This document shows positions 6,621-7,485 of a DNA stretch of 7,485 bases, one piece after another. A program made the position numbers and the translations under genes. The stretch spans positions 1 to 7,485 of the forward strand of contig CABRZK010000113.1 in the NCBI GenBank assembly GCA_902475415.1, in the 5' to 3' direction. The stretch's first letter is position 1. Every line of letters begins with the position of its first letter. The DNA comes from an uncultured Eubacterium sp. (GTDB taxonomy: Bacteria > Bacillota > Clostridia > Lachnospirales > Lachnospiraceae). The notes under the pieces were generated by a model that was given only the letters and a program-made list of their open reading frames with translations, was not told where the DNA came from and made no database searches.

Positions 6621-6680
6621 AAAAAAAGCAGATCTCAGAACTGTTGTCTACGACCGTTCTGAGATCTGTTTTTATTTTTA
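6621..6680. terminator. Strong bidirectional terminator after the LTA-synthase-like gene
   Basis: CAGATCTCAGAAC (6629-6641) pairs perfectly with GTTCTGAGATCTG (6656-6668). The loop folds further into GTTG/CGAC after one T-C mismatch, leaving a TCTA tetraloop. TTTTTATTTTTA follows on the plus strand and TTTTTTT (from 6627-6621) on the minus strand, so it can end transcription from both sides. On the minus side it directly follows the stop of the small frame at 6678. Confidence 0.92.
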
Positions 6681-6818
6681 TATATTCTTCCTAGTACAAA
6701 GTTTCTTAAATAAGTACCATATAGGTCGACTTTTTGCTTTCATACGGTTCTGGTTAAAATGCAACACTTTTTCATATTTTGTTGCATTTCTCCCCTGTCC
6801 AAGTTCAATTTTACCCAT
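6678..6818 (-). CDS. Candidate 46-residue basic small protein
   Basis: This minus-strand frame runs from ATG 6818 to TAA 6680-6678 and encodes 46 residues beginning MGKIELGQGRNATKYEKV and ending LFKKLCTRKNI. It is rich in Lys/Arg with one Cys and no obvious membrane segment. Support for it being real is threefold. AAAAGGA (6828-6834) lies nine bases before the ATG, the frame fills most of an otherwise empty 400-base gap, and the bidirectional terminator starts immediately after its stop. Against it, I find no clear promoter on the minus strand, the region is AT-rich enough for lysine-rich frames to occur by chance, and I recognise no family. Confidence 0.48.
   Translation of the reverse strand: MGKIELGQGRNATKYEKVLHFNQNRMKAKSRPIWYLFKKLCTRKNI
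6757..6789. repeat. Ten-base perfect inverted repeat
   Basis: AAATGCAACA (6757-6766) and TGTTGCATTT (6780-6789) are separated by 13 bases. No T-run follows on the plus strand, and TTTT follows only partly on the minus strand, so it is not a convincing terminator. It lies within the candidate small frame and 120 bases upstream of the permease promoter; it could be a protein-binding dyad or an RNA hairpin. Confidence 0.5.
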
Positions 6819-6908
6819 ATTTTTGTATCCTTTTCGTAAAACCCGAGAGCATTTTGTCTAAACCAATATGATTTTTTAATTTTTTATTGTGTATTTTGCA
6901 TGTTTTTG

Positions 6909-6937
6909 TTGACATGGTCTTACCAGACCGTTATAAT
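6909..6937 (+). promoter_or_regulatory. Consensus sigma-A promoter of the GntP-family permease
   Basis: TTGACA (6909-6914) and TATAAT (6932-6937) are both perfect matches with the optimal 17-base spacing. A T-rich stretch (about 6871-6908) lies immediately upstream and could act as an UP element. Transcription should begin near 6944, giving a leader of about 68 bases. Such a strong promoter fits a gene that is held off by a repressor, see the operator in its spacer. Confidence 0.9.
6915..6925. promoter_or_regulatory. Probable FadR-subfamily GntR operator (TGGTCTTACCA)
   Basis: This palindrome matches the TGGTnnnACCA form of the tnGTnnnACna operator known for FadR-type GntR regulators such as FadR, PdhR and LldR. 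An overlapping GGTCT/AGACC repeat (6916-6920, 6925-6929) extends the symmetry. It sits entirely between the -35 and -10 hexamers, where a bound protein would block RNA polymerase. The cognate regulator is not in the window. Confidence 0.6.
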
Positions 6938-7011
6938 ACCCTTATGAAGTTTATATTTTCTTTATAAATTTCACACTTGCTTAACTTTTTTAATTTAGGA
7001 GGGTTTGATTT

Positions 7012-7485
7012 ATGGCTTTAGGTATTATTGGTATTGTAGTTGCGCTTGCCATTTTCCTTTACGGCGCCTACAAGAACGTATCCGTACTGTACCTGGCTCC
7101 GCTTTGCGGCGTTATCGTAGCAGTAACAAACGGACTGAATCCTACCAACGCATTTACTTCTCTGTATGTAGGTGCAGTTGAGGAAAACGCAGCTACCGGT
7201 GTATGGGAAATCGGTGGTGTCTGCGGAATGATCACAGCAATTTTCCCAACCGTATTCTTAGGCGGTTTATTTGGTAAAGTATTAGCTGACAGTGGTGCTG
7301 CTCAGTCTATCGCTTCCACATTAGTAAACAAATTCGTTATGCCGGTTGACAACAAAGAGAAACAGGCAAAACGTGCTGTTTTAATCATGTTACTTATCGA
7401 GTGTATCCTTACATACGGTGGTGTAGACGGTTTCGTAGCTATCTTCGCTACATTCCCGATCTGTATGTACATGGCAAGCCGTATC
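7012..7485 (+). CDS. GntP-family permease (N-terminal part, continues past window)
   Basis: 158 codons are visible from ATG 7012, preceded by AGGAGG (6997-7002) with 9-base spacing. The protein is very hydrophobic, with probable membrane segments near residues 2-20, 24-42, 68-92, 121-135 and 138-155. The stretch GGLFGKVLADSGAAQSIAST (84-103), followed by LVNKF, is the hallmark of the GntP gluconate/organic-acid permease family, which imports sugar acids or hydroxy acids with protons. Family members have about 430-460 residues, so roughly two thirds lies outside. The substrate cannot be told from this part; gluconate, other aldonates, lactate-like or hydroxybutyrate-like acids are all handled by relatives. 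A related ion-transporter family such as DcuC or CitMHS is possible but less likely. A consensus promoter with a GntR-type operator controls it, consistent with substrate induction. Confidence 0.8.
   Translation, partial: MALGIIGIVVALAIFLYGAYKNVSVLYLAPLCGVIVAVTNGLNPTNAFTSLYVGAVEENAATGVWEIGGVCGMITAIFPTVFLGGLFGKVLADSGAAQSIASTLVNKFVMPVDNKEKQAKRAVLIMLLIECILTYGGVDGFVAIFATFPICMYMASRI

Overview
The window looks like a piece of a Clostridia chromosome, most likely Lachnospiraceae (Blautia/Ruminococcus/Dorea-like). The evidence is low-to-moderate GC, strong AGGAGG-type ribosome binding sites, sigma-A type promoters, and close resemblance of the S18, SSB and S6 proteins to that family as I remember it. 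I can support nine genes plus one candidate small gene. I see no phage genes, insertion sequences, CRISPR array, rRNA or tRNA. Most of the window is ordinary housekeeping sequence.

Layout. Positions 1-3797 are read on the minus strand. In transcription order they hold a Sir2-type NAD-dependent deacylase (3797-3084), a 65-residue DUF951 zinc-ribbon-like protein (2987-2790), the conserved rpsF-ssb-rpsR cassette (2697-1658) closed by a strong terminator, and a membrane-anchored glycerophosphodiester phosphodiesterase (1557 to beyond position 1). A 111-base divergent promoter region separates the sirtuin from the plus-strand genes. These are an unrecognised 96-residue protein (3909-4199) with its own terminator, and a lipoteichoic-acid-synthase-like membrane phosphoglycerol transferase (4478-6607) with its own promoter and a strong bidirectional terminator. 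The start of a GntP-family permease (7012 to beyond 7485) follows.

How the genes relate. rpsF, ssb and rpsR form the classic co-transcribed unit for S6, single-stranded DNA binding protein and S18. A probable promoter and a leader that can pair with the rpsF ribosome binding site lie in front of it. The LTA-synthase-like protein and the phosphodiesterase both belong to glycerophosphate-lipid/teichoic acid metabolism but are not in one operon. The permease is expressed from a consensus TTGACA-17-TATAAT promoter whose spacer carries TGGTCTTACCA, a perfect match to the operator consensus of FadR-subfamily GntR repressors, so it is probably substrate-regulated.

The two most useful non-obvious items are that operator-bearing promoter and a 46-codon minus-strand reading frame (6818-6678). 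The small frame has a plausible ribosome binding site and sits directly before the reverse face of the bidirectional terminator. I do not see a clearly new multi-gene system in this window.
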